Positions 38,363 to 45,721 of a stretch of 51,779 nucleotides of DNA are shown one piece after another (the first letter of the stretch is position 1; the number at the start of each line of letters is the position of its first letter). Made by a program: the position numbers and the translations under genes. Source of the DNA: Verrucomicrobiota bacterium. GTDB taxonomy: Bacteria > Verrucomicrobiota > Verrucomicrobiia > Chthoniobacterales > UBA10450. The stretch is taken from assembly GCA_003219175.1 (NCBI GenBank), contig QHPU01000043.1, positions 1 through 51,779 on the forward strand. Reading direction: 5' to 3'. Under the pieces are notes generated by a model. The model had not been told where the DNA came from. It saw nothing but the letters and a program-made list of their open reading frames with translations, and made no database searches.

Positions 38363-40815
38363 TCTGGCGCGATCTACGCTACGCCGCCCGTGCGTTAATC
38401 AGGACCCCGGGATTTCTCGCCGTCGCCTTTGTCGCGATTGCCCTTGGGATCGGAGTCAACACCACCATCCTCGGAATCGTTAACGCGCTGCTCCTTCGTC
38501 CGCTTCCCGTTGGACACTCGGATCGAGTGCTGCAAGTCTTCACCACCGATACTCATTTTACCGGACGCAATTCGAACTCGTACCTCAATTTTCTCGATTA
38601 CCGGAAACAGAACAGCGTGTTCACCGGAATGGCCGGTTACGGCTTTGCTGTCGCAGGCATGACTAGGGGCGGCGAGACTTCCAATGTCCTCGGCCAGATG
38701 GTGAGCGGAAATTACTTTGACCTTCTTGAATTGCGGCCATTTCTCGGGCGCGCATTTCTGCCGGAGGAAGATACCGCACCAAACGGCCATCCCGTTACCG
38801 TTCTTAGTTACAAGTTTTGGAAAAAACTCGGCGGTGACAAAGGCATCATTGGCGATACGATCACGCTGAATAACCGTGCGTTCACCGTGGTCGGAGTGGC
38901 GCCGCCGGGATATACCGGCATCGATACCGGTGTGGCACCAGAGTTTTGGGTGCCGCTAGCGATGCACAACTGGATTCGACCTACCGGTGACGAATGGTTC
39001 GAGAATCGCCGTGCCCTCTTTCTTAATATTGCTGCGCGATTAAAACCTGGGGTTTCGATTTCGAGTGCGCAGGCGCAAATGAAAACCATCGCGCATCAAC
39101 TCGAGCAAGCTTACCCGGACGTGAATAAAGAGCGGTCACTCGTTCTCGTCTCGGCCGAAAAAGCGAAATCACAGGGATTCGGTGGGCCGGGAAATGAGAA
39201 CACCACACAAAATATTTCGCTCCTGCTTCTGGTTGCCGCTGGAAGCATCCTCCTTATTGCCTGTGCGAATGTTGCTAATCTTCTCCTGGCACGTGCAACC
39301 ACACGGCAACGCGAGATGGCGATCCGTGTGGCGCTGGGTGCGGGTCGCGGCCGGGTGATCCGCCAATTACTTACCGAAAGTGTTTTGCTCGCCGCCATCG
39401 GCGGGATCGCTGGGATTCTGCTCGCTTACATTCTGGGCGATGTGTTGCTTTCACTTTTGCCCGCGACCCCAGTGCCTCTTTCCCTTGATCCGAAGCCGGA
39501 TGGGCGCGTCCTGATTTCCGCGCTGCTGCTCACCCTTTTTAGCGGAATCATTTTCGGACTCGCGCCGGCATTGCAAACGACCCGCGGGGATTTGACTCAG
39601 GGTTTACGTGAACGCGCGGTCGCCGAGGGTGGCTTTCATCGCTGGACCTTGCGAAATCTTCTTGTCATCGCGCAAATCGCAGTTTCGCTTTTGCTTCTCA
39701 TCGGGTCGGCGCTGTTTTTGAAATCATTCCACCGCGCCCAGCAGATCGATCCCGGATTTCGCACGCAAAATCTAGCAATCGTTAGTATTGATCCCGCGCT
39801 GGCAGGTTACGATCAGAAGCGTGGCGGCCAAATCGCGCGCGACATTGTCGAACAGGCGCGACGCGATCCGCAGGTGCGCAGCGCTGATCTGGGACAGTTC
39901 GTGCCTCTCGGTTTCGGCGGCGAAGGCCGGACCATTGTGGCCGAAGGCCGCGATGAGAATGCGCAAAGCAATCGCAAAATCGCGAACATCAGTGCCGTGA
40001 CTCCGGGTTACTTCGAAACCATGGGCATTCCCATTTTGCGCGGACGGAATCTTACCGAACACAACGCGGGCGAAAATGCCGCCAAGGTTGCAGTTATTAG
40101 CGAGACAATGGCGAAAACATTTTGGCCTGGAGAAAACGCGGTCGGCCGGCGCTTCCACTATTACAACCGCGAAGGCTCTTTCGAAGTCATCGGCGTCGCG
40201 CGCGATGTCAAAGCAGCGACGCTGGGAGAAACGCCAACCCCGATGCTTTATACTCCATTTCACGAGCTGCCGGATGGCGGGATCACTATTTTCGTTCACA
40301 CTGCCGGCGCGCCCGGACCGATGGTGCCCGAAGTCCATCGGGTCGTGCGCAACGTCGATAACCATATTTCCGTCACCTATGAAAAGACCGTGACGCAGCA
40401 CCTCGCCTTTGCTCTTTGGCCATCATGGATGGGCGCGATTTTGCTCGGCAGTTTGGGATTGCTCGCGCTCGTGTTGGCCTCAGTCGGCGTTTATGGGGTA
40501 ATGGCGTACTCGGTGAGTCAGCGAACGCGCGAACTGGGTATTCGCATGGCGTTAGGCGCGCAAGGCAGCGAGGTGCTTCGGCTGGTCTTGCGTCAGGGCA
40601 TGTTGCTGGCGGCAATTGGATTGACCATCGGTCTTATTGCGGCTTTTAGTTCGACCCGACTGGCCAGTACCCTTCTTTACGGGGTGAATCCGAGCGATCC
40701 GTTGATTTTCAGCGGCGTGACGGTGTTGCTCGCTGCCGCCGCCTTCGCCGCTTGCTATTTCCCAGCGCGACGCGCCCTCAAAATCGACCCCGTCATCGCA
40801 TTGCGCTTCGAGTAG
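38359..40815 (+). CDS. ADOP/MacB-like ABC permease 8
   Basis: This permease has about 818 residues. The start is GTG 38359 (VIWRDLRYAARALIRTPGFL) overlapping the DUF4097-like gene by GTGA; a GTG one codon upstream is equally possible. Signatures are NVANLLLARATTRQREMAIRVALGAG and GVYGVMAYSVSQRTRELGIRMALGAQ, and the end is LKIDPVIALRFE. The first periplasmic domain carries a TGIDTGVAPEFWVPLAMHNWI segment typical of one ADOP subgroup. It is the last gene of the cluster and is followed by a hairpin repeat at 40822. Confidence 0.92.
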   Translation: MIWRDLRYAARALIRTPGFLAVAFVAIALGIGVNTTILGIVNALLLRPLPVGHSDRVLQVFTTDTHFTGRNSNSYLNFLDYRKQNSVFTGMAGYGFAVAGMTRGGETSNVLGQMVSGNYFDLLELRPFLGRAFLPEEDTAPNGHPVTVLSYKFWKKLGGDKGIIGDTITLNNRAFTVVGVAPPGYTGIDTGVAPEFWVPLAMHNWIRPTGDEWFENRRALFLNIAARLKPGVSISSAQAQMKTIAHQLEQAYPDVNKERSLVLVSAEKAKSQGFGGPGNENTTQNISLLLLVAAGSILLIACANVANLLLARATTRQREMAIRVALGAGRGRVIRQLLTESVLLAAIGGIAGILLAYILGDVLLSLLPATPVPLSLDPKPDGRVLISALLLTLFSGIIFGLAPALQTTRGDLTQGLRERAVAEGGFHRWTLRNLLVIAQIAVSLLLLIGSALFLKSFHRAQQIDPGFRTQNLAIVSIDPALAGYDQKRGGQIARDIVEQARRDPQVRSADLGQFVPLGFGGEGRTIVAEGRDENAQSNRKIANISAVTPGYFETMGIPILRGRNLTEHNAGENAAKVAVISETMAKTFWPGENAVGRRFHYYNREGSFEVIGVARDVKAATLGETPTPMLYTPFHELPDGGITIFVHTAGAPGPMVPEVHRVVRNVDNHISVTYEKTVTQHLAFALWPSWMGAILLGSLGLLALVLASVGVYGVMAYSVSQRTRELGIRMALGAQGSEVLRLVLRQGMLLAAIGLTIGLIAAFSSTRLASTLLYGVNPSDPLIFSGVTVLLAAAAFAACYFPARRALKIDPVIALRFE

Positions 40816-40821
40816 AGGATC

Positions 40822-40870
40822 GTGGCGCAGGCGTCTCGCCTGTGGGGCACGCAGGCATCCTGCCTGCGAC
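40822..40870. repeat. Intergenic hairpin repeat (CAGGCGTCTCGCCTG family)
   Basis: Two hairpins are separated by TGGGGCA: CAGGCG-TCT-CGCCTG and CGCAGGCA-TCC-TGCCTGCG (perfect, 8 bp). The element is related to 43676-43765. It could double as the 3' end of the ABC transcript, although no T-run follows. Confidence 0.7.
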
Positions 40871-41030
40871 TCAATTGTGGAGCGCGGAGCTCTGCGACGC
40901 CGAAGGTGAAGGCTCGCGGGAGCTCGCCCCCCAGACGTTTGCACGATCGCTTCAATGGTACGCAAAAGCCACTTGGCGAAAAGCCGAAGTCGCGGCAATG
41001 CTAATCAGAAATCAGCAATCAAAAATAACC
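40871..41030. other. Untranslated region upstream of yajQ
   Basis: No gene is seen, although the yajQ frame stays open through it. An AATCAG-type leader (41003-41020) ends 10 bases before ATG 41031, with no Shine-Dalgarno. Confidence 0.5.
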
Positions 41031-41516
41031 ATGCCGTCGTTCGATATCGTTTCGGAAGTAGACAAACAGGAAATCGACAATGCGCTCAATCAGGCGCGCA
41101 AAGAATTAGCCACACGGTTTGATTTCAAAGGTAGCGCCGCGGAAATAATTCCCGAGAAAGACAAAATCACTCTCACCGCCGAGGATGCCAATCGTCTCCG
41201 CGGGTTGCGCGAAATTGTGGTAGGCAAGCTGGCAAAACGCAGCGTCGACCTGCGCAACATCGAGCACGCGGAGCCCGATATCTCACCGCTGGGCCACGCG
41301 CGTCAGGAACTCAAAATTCGACAAGGCCTCGAAGGCGAAAAAGCGAAGGAGATTATCAAGGCGATCAAAGAAGCCGGCTTCAAAGTCCAAAGCACACTCC
41401 AGGACCGCCAGATTCGCATCACCGGCAAAAAGAAGGACGAACTACAAAGCGTGATCCAGTTTGTGCGTGGTAAAGATTTCAAAGTCGCAACCAGCTTCAA
41501 AAATTTCCGCGACTAA
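41031..41516 (+). CDS. yajQ: YajQ family nucleotide-binding protein
   Basis: This is a 161-residue cytoplasmic protein, the standard length. MPSFDIVSEVDKQEIDNALNQARKELATRFDFKGS is the diagnostic N-terminus, EDANRLRGLREIVVGKLAKRSVDL and QDRQIRITGKKKDELQSVIQFVR follow as in the family. Characterised homologues bind cyclic-di-GMP or nucleotides and have been tied to stress or virulence gene control. The ATG at 41031 is fixed by the family start. The gene stands alone, after the ABC cluster. Confidence 0.96.
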   Translation: MPSFDIVSEVDKQEIDNALNQARKELATRFDFKGSAAEIIPEKDKITLTAEDANRLRGLREIVVGKLAKRSVDLRNIEHAEPDISPLGHARQELKIRQGLEGEKAKEIIKAIKEAGFKVQSTLQDRQIRITGKKKDELQSVIQFVRGKDFKVATSFKNFRD

Positions 41517-41642
41517 AAGCTGACCTCCGTCCGCTGATCCCTGACCTCTGCATTGGTGGCATCCGCATCGCTCGGCGCGCCGTAGCCTTTGGTGAAGGAG
41601 GTTGCCGATAATTTCAAATCTTTCGCCAGAAACTGTGAGAAA

Positions 41643-42212
41643 TTATTCGCGAGAAGATTTACGAGATTGCTCTTGGATTATCTCCTCTGCCTCTTTGGAC
41701 GCTGTGGCGATATCGCGTGTCCAGGCTCCTTTCACAAAGAGAATGTCCTCTGCATCCTTTGGCGGAGACTCCCCATCTTTCCACATTTTCGCTCGAAAAA
41801 CCGAAACGTTGCCGCCGCCATGTGCAATGCCCTCCAGCCAGACATCGCGAATGTCATGACCTTCTTCTGATCCGTCCCCAACCGGCCGGAAACGGAACTT
41901 CGCATGTCCATCACTGATTTCCGAGGATATGAGCTTAAAAACTTGCGAGCTCGGCGATCCAACGAACTTGGTGACGAGGAACGACGGTTCGTATAACCTA
42001 GACTCAAGGTGGAGGAGAAAGGTTGGTAAAGGCAGCTGTGTTATCGCTTCCCATTCGCCAACCATCCTCTCCTTGTTTAGAGGGGGCGGGGTCGAATCAT
42101 CGATCTGGCTGTTTGCCAGATCTCCCAACAAGATCACCAACGCGATTGCGAGAAGCACATTCTTCACGGGGACGGCACCCTGGGAAATCGGGTTGATATT
42201 GTCGTTGATCAT
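41643..42212 (-). CDS. Secreted or lipoprotein-like hypothetical protein
   Basis: This is a 189-residue protein from ATG 42212. A polar N-terminus precedes one hydrophobic segment NVLLAIALVILLGDLANSQ at about residues 18-36, a signal peptide or anchor. The mature part includes RMVGEWEAITQLPLPTFLLHLES, PSSQVFKLISSEISDGHAKFRFRPVGDG and a charged C-terminus ending SKEAEEIIQEQSRKSSRE. I recognise no family; GEWEAI and the aligned beta-strands hint at a lipocalin-like lifestyle but this is weak. It lies one base after the moaD stop on the same strand, so it is likely in the hpt-moaD operon. Confidence 0.65.
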   Translation of the reverse strand: MINDNINPISQGAVPVKNVLLAIALVILLGDLANSQIDDSTPPPLNKERMVGEWEAITQLPLPTFLLHLESRLYEPSFLVTKFVGSPSSQVFKLISSEISDGHAKFRFRPVGDGSEEGHDIRDVWLEGIAHGGGNVSVFRAKMWKDGESPPKDAEDILFVKGAWTRDIATASKEAEEIIQEQSRKSSRE

Positions 42213-42213
42213 A

Positions 42214-42462
42214 TCAGCCGCCTTGCACCGGTGGCATAATGGCAACGGTGTCGCCATCGTTTAACTTGTGATTTCGATCGACGAAATCGACGCCGATGCC
42301 GAAAAGCGTGCTCCTTTCGAAATCCTGGAGCTGCGGATACGTTTCTTGTAGGTGCGCGAAAAGATCCGCCACGGTCGCATTTTCCGGCACCGATAATTCG
42401 AGCGTAGAAGCACCGACGATTTCCTTCAGCCGTGAATAAAATTCTGCGCGTACTTTTATCAC
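42214..42462 (-). CDS. moaD: MoaD-like molybdopterin synthase small subunit / ubiquitin-fold sulfur carrier
   Basis: This is an 82-residue protein with a beta-grasp fold: IKVRAEFYSRLKEIVGASTLELSVPENATVADLFAHL, then TLFGIGVDFVDRNHKLNDGDTVAIMPPVQGG. The C-terminal GG is the residue pair that is adenylated and thiocarboxylated, and the DGDTVAIMPPVQGG tail is that of MoaD. It would donate sulfur for molybdopterin synthesis. No moaE or other molybdenum-cofactor gene is in the window, so a different sulfur-transfer role is possible. The start overlaps the hpt stop by four bases. Confidence 0.9.
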   Translation of the reverse strand: MIKVRAEFYSRLKEIVGASTLELSVPENATVADLFAHLQETYPQLQDFERSTLFGIGVDFVDRNHKLNDGDTVAIMPPVQGG

Positions 42463-42995
42463 GCCATTAATTCCTTCCTCAAAACGCCGATACAGGGGAG
42501 ATTGCGATAGCCTTCGCCATAATCCAGGCCGTAGCCGACAACAAATTCATCGGCAATGTCGAAGCCGACATAATCTGCTTCAATTGGACGTGCTCGCTTT
42601 TTGATCTTCCGCAACAAAACGCAGACGCGAATACTTTTCGGAGAAACAGTCTGCAATTTTTCACGGATGGAGTTGATGGTGGTTCCGCTGTCGAGAATAT
42701 CGTCGAGCAGCAGGATGTCCCGTCCGGCGATGTCGGGCTGCGCGATTTGCCGGAAAATGACTTCGCCGCTGGTTTGTAATCCGCCATGGTAACTGGCCAC
42801 GCTCAGGCAATCGAGCCGCAGCGGCAATGGGATGCGCCGCAGCAAATCGGCCATAAAGATCAAACTGCCGTTGAGAATCGCGATCACGGTTAGTTCGCGA
42901 TCGCGATAGTCTGCGGAAATCTGCATGGCGAGTTCGTCGAGTCTGCGCAGGATCGTGCCTTCATCGAATAGCACACGGTCGAGATCGTCCTGCAT
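42459..42995 (-). CDS. hpt: Hypoxanthine phosphoribosyltransferase
   Basis: This 178-residue enzyme salvages hypoxanthine and guanine with PRPP to IMP and GMP. The PRPP motif is DILLLDDILDSGTT (residues 93-106). LNGSLIFMADLLRRI, SVASYHGGLQTSGEV (flexible loop), and DYVGFDIADEFVVGYGLDYGEGYRNLP match the family. The length fits. It is the first gene of the hpt-moaD-hypothetical minus-strand group. Its promoter must lie in the region shared with yjbQ, beside the AATGACGAA repeats. Confidence 0.95.
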   Translation of the reverse strand: MQDDLDRVLFDEGTILRRLDELAMQISADYRDRELTVIAILNGSLIFMADLLRRIPLPLRLDCLSVASYHGGLQTSGEVIFRQIAQPDIAGRDILLLDDILDSGTTINSIREKLQTVSPKSIRVCVLLRKIKKRARPIEADYVGFDIADEFVVGYGLDYGEGYRNLPCIGVLRKELMA

Positions 42996-43110
42996 GCAGC
43001 GAGTTTCCAGTTAATCGGGAGCAAAGTCGAGCTGCAACGGATCGCGAATGCGAACGGCCAGGCTTTCAAAAGGCGTGCGGCCACGCGCGTTAGTCCGACA
43101 GATGATCGGG

Positions 43111-43218
43111 AATGACGAATGACGAATTAATGACGAAATCCGAATGACGAAAAACGCTTCGCGACCATTCTTGTCATTAGTCATTCGGGCGTCCTTCGTC
43201 CTTCGTGCTTCGTCATTT
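43111..43218. repeat. AATGACGAA repeat cluster with inverted half
   Basis: AATGACGAA occurs at 43111, 43118, 43129 and 43143. From about 43168 to 43218 the complementary sense dominates (TCATTAGTCATTCGG, CTTCGTCCTTCGTGCTTCGT). The two halves can fold on each other. It lies in the divergent region between hpt and yjbQ. Confidence 0.65.
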
Positions 43219-43249
43219 GCCCGCACCGGTAGCCTGCGAAGATTAGCAC

Positions 43250-43669
43250 GTGCGCATCGTCACCAGAAACTTTAGCATCGCCACTTCGGGCAAGGGCACT
43301 TACGAGATCACCGATAAAATCGAAGTCATCGTGCGCGACAGTGAAGTTGAGAATGGCGTCGTCACGGTTTTTGCGCAGCACACCAGTTGCAGCCTGATCG
43401 TGATGGAGAATGCGGATCCGGCGGCACGACGCGATCTGGAGGAATTTTTCAATCGGTTGGTCCCGGAGAATGCCGATTATTTCGAACACGACGCAGAAGG
43501 CGCCGACGACATGCCATCGCACATCCGCATGGTGCTAACTCGGACAAGCGAGACCATTCCGATTGTAGATGGACGAATCCAGCTAGGCACGTGGCAAGGT
43601 ATCTTCCTTTTCGAGCATCGGCGCGCTTCGCATCGCCGGAAAATTGTGGTGACGGTAATGGGCGAATAA
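43250..43669 (+). CDS. yjbQ: YjbQ family protein (UPF0047)
   Basis: This is a 139-residue cytoplasmic protein of the YjbQ/UPF0047 family. Conserved features are TFAQHTSCSLIVMENADP (here VTVFAQHTSCSLIVMEN), DMPSHIRMVLT with the histidine, and RIQLGTWQGIFLFEHR. E. coli YjbQ has thiamin phosphate synthase activity in vitro; its physiological role is unclear. The start is a GTG at 43250; no ATG fits the family N-terminus. It is monocistronic and followed by hairpin repeats. Confidence 0.93.
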   Translation: MRIVTRNFSIATSGKGTYEITDKIEVIVRDSEVENGVVTVFAQHTSCSLIVMENADPAARRDLEEFFNRLVPENADYFEHDAEGADDMPSHIRMVLTRTSETIPIVDGRIQLGTWQGIFLFEHRRASHRRKIVVTVMGE

Positions 43670-43675
43670 CTCGCC

Positions 43676-43765
43676 CTGGGGCGCAGGCATCTTTGCCTGT
43701 GGGGCAGGCAGGCGTCTCGCCTGCCGAATGACTGGCGAAGACCAGGCGAGACGCTGGTCGCCCCA
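43676..43765. repeat. Intergenic hairpin repeat (CAGGCGTCTCGCCTG family), longer copy
   Basis: Hairpins CAGGC-ATCTTT-GCCTG and GGCAGGCG-TCT-CGCCTGCC (perfect, 8 bp) are followed by ACCAG-GCGAGACG-CTGGT. CTGTGGGGCA also links the hairpins in the element at 40822. It lies between the convergent yjbQ and serine hydrolase genes. Confidence 0.7.
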
Positions 43766-43793
43766 CGGCCGGGAAGGTTGCGCCCCGGGGAGT

Positions 43794-44957
43794 TTACGGA
43801 GCGTAAATCGCATTTACCAGCCGCAGCGATTTCTCGTTCGGCAACACGGACTGCTCCATTTGGTTCATCACATAGGCAAAACTAATTTTGTTTTCCGGGT
43901 CGGCAAAGGCATGACTTCCGCCGGCGCCCGGGTGCCCGAAGGCATTTGCGGATGGGCCGAAAATTTTGCGATGCACGCTGGCCGAATCTTTCATGAAACC
44001 CGAGGAAAAGGCGGTCGGGATTTCAAAAACGCGATCAAGTCCATCGCTGATCGTTGTCGTGATTAGTTTGATGCTATCGTTACCAAAGAATTTGCGGCTG
44101 CAGATTTCGCCGCCATTAGCAAGCATCGCATAAAATTTTGCCAGAGCCGAGGCGCTGCCGATTCCACCAAACGAAACAAAATCGCGCGCCCGATTCGCCG
44201 GTTTGTTCATGTCGCTCACGGCATACAGTCCATAAGGCGATGTAAATGTTTTTCGTTGCAGAGTACCGGGCTTGATCAGGTCGCGATAGAAGTCCGAGCC
44301 GGACGCACGGTTTTCTGCCTCCGACAGGCGTCCAGCCTTCGCCGGATAAATGGTGGCGCATTTGAAATTCAGTTCTTCAGGCAGACCGATCCAGAAATCG
44401 AGCGAAAGCGGCTCAGCGAAAATTGCTCGCCAATACTTGGAAATTGAAATCCCGGAAATTCGCCGCGTGAGCTCGTCGATCAGGAATCCGAAAGTGCGTG
44501 CGTGATAGCCGTGCGCGCTGCCTGGCGGCCAAAGTGGCGTTTGTTTTTCCAGCGCGCGAATGACAGCATCGTAATGAGTCACCTCTACCCCTTCATCCAG
44601 CGCGCACAGACCAGCTGAATGCGAAAGCAACTGTGTGAGGGTGACATTCTCCTTCCCGTTCTGTCCAAATTCCGGCCAGAAATCCGAAACGCGCCGTTCA
44701 ATTTTGATTTTGTTTTCCTGGAGCGCGTGGAGCAAACACGCGCTGCCGATTCCTTTAGTTGCCGACCAGACCAGCGTGATGGTGTCGTCGTTCCAGTGTT
44801 GCTCTCGTTTTCGGTCGCGAAATCCCCCGTGCAGATCGAGTATCGGTTCGCCGTTTTGGCAGATGGAAACGGCGGCGCCTAACTCGCCCAAGCGCGAATA
44901 GTTCTCACGAAAGAGTGGCTCAATTCGTTCGCGCAAAGTCTCCGCGTGCAATTTCAC
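43794..44957 (-). CDS. Cytoplasmic serine hydrolase, EstB/beta-lactamase fold
   Basis: This is a 387-residue protein of the class C beta-lactamase-like esterase family, without a signal peptide. The motif SxxK is S-A-T-K in LVWSATKGIGSACLLHAL, preceded by GAAVSICQNGEPILDLHGGFRD. TLTQLLSHSAGL is the family LLSH.SGL, the second motif is a Y-x-N-like YHARTFGFLIDELTRRISG, and near the C-terminus FGHPGAGGSHAFADPENKISFAYVMNQM replaces KTG with H-x-G. This pattern indicates EstB-type esterase activity; substrate unknown. It shares a fold but little context with the secreted hydrolase at 9638. Confidence 0.9.
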   Translation of the reverse strand: MKLHAETLRERIEPLFRENYSRLGELGAAVSICQNGEPILDLHGGFRDRKREQHWNDDTITLVWSATKGIGSACLLHALQENKIKIERRVSDFWPEFGQNGKENVTLTQLLSHSAGLCALDEGVEVTHYDAVIRALEKQTPLWPPGSAHGYHARTFGFLIDELTRRISGISISKYWRAIFAEPLSLDFWIGLPEELNFKCATIYPAKAGRLSEAENRASGSDFYRDLIKPGTLQRKTFTSPYGLYAVSDMNKPANRARDFVSFGGIGSASALAKFYAMLANGGEICSRKFFGNDSIKLITTTISDGLDRVFEIPTAFSSGFMKDSASVHRKIFGPSANAFGHPGAGGSHAFADPENKISFAYVMNQMEQSVLPNEKSLRLVNAIYAP

Positions 44958-44964
44958 ATCGACC

Positions 44965-45027
44965 CTGTAGCGGCAGGCGTGACGCCTGCAATTTCTTTCC
45001 GAGCAGCCGACACGGCTGCCACCACAG
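44965..45027. repeat. Two-hairpin intergenic repeat, inverted relative to 14662
   Basis: It starts CTGTAGCGGCAG and ends CTGCCACCACAG. Hairpin one is GCAGGC-GTGAC-GCCTGC and hairpin two is GCAGCC-GACAC-GGCTGC, the same two stems as at 14662 in the opposite order, as expected for an inverted copy. Confidence 0.75.
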
Positions 45028-45028
45028 G

Positions 45029-45715
45029 TTACAGTGTCGAGTGAAGGGGTCTCAAATCTGGATCGCGCTTCGCAAGATCGCGAAACGACGAATCCATTTT
45101 GAAGCTAATCTGCAAATGCACCCGCGCATCTTTCAGGTTGCCGAGCAAAACTTCGTAGCAACCCATGTTGTAGTAGTAAATCGGTTCCTTCAGCAACGCC
45201 GTCGGTCCTCGCAACAAAACTTCCTTTGCCTCTTTGGTTCTGCCGATCTGGTGCAAACAAAAACCAGCATGCAGAAATCCGGCGCTGGCTTCGGGTGCGG
45301 CGCGGCAAAGGCGGCGGCTGACGGTCAGAGCACGCGTCCACTGCTTTTTCCGCATCAGATGGTGGAGACGCAATTGGAGGATTTCCGGACGCCCCTGGTA
45401 TTGGTCATCGATTGCGTTCAGTTCCGCGACTGATTCTGACGTCATGCCGAGTTCGGCATAACCGCAAGCCGCGCGGAATTGTCGTTGGAAATCTACGTCC
45501 ACGCTATTGAGCATAAGCAGCCCGCTTGCCAAAAGCCGTAACTGCCGTAGCCGCCATGGCCGCTTGACAATTGAAAAAGCAAGGGCCTGCCTGATCTCCT
45601 GTATATAGAGAGCTAACGGGGCGGGAACTTCCGCGAGCTGGATCGCCTCGCTCCCTGCGGGTGCTGTAGTGTGCGCTATCTCCAACGCATGGCTTTCGGA
45701 ATCCGGGGAGGACAA
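45029..45715 (-). CDS. TPR-like protein
   Basis: This is a 228-residue soluble protein with no signal peptide. After about 80 variable residues come TPR-type helical pairs: FRAACGYAELGMTSESVAELNAID, LQLRLHHLMRKKQWTRALTVSRRLCRAAP, GFLHAGFCLHQIGRTKEAKEVLLRG and YYNMGCYEVLLGNLKDARVHLQIS. The ending FKMDSSFRDLAKRDPDLRPLHS is common in such proteins. Role unknown; TPRs usually mediate protein contacts. The start is probably TTG at 45715; no closer ATG matches. It begins six bases after the pepF stop on the same strand, so it is co-transcribed with it. Confidence 0.82.
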   Translation of the reverse strand: MSSPDSESHALEIAHTTAPAGSEAIQLAEVPAPLALYIQEIRQALAFSIVKRPWRLRQLRLLASGLLMLNSVDVDFQRQFRAACGYAELGMTSESVAELNAIDDQYQGRPEILQLRLHHLMRKKQWTRALTVSRRLCRAAPEASAGFLHAGFCLHQIGRTKEAKEVLLRGPTALLKEPIYYYNMGCYEVLLGNLKDARVHLQISFKMDSSFRDLAKRDPDLRPLHSTL

Positions 45716-45721
45716 CGGATG

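Noticed and set aside
43111-43218. CRISPR-like array because of repeated AATGACGAA
   Set aside because: Units are 9 bp, spacing is irregular (7-14 bp), no unique spacers and no cas genes.
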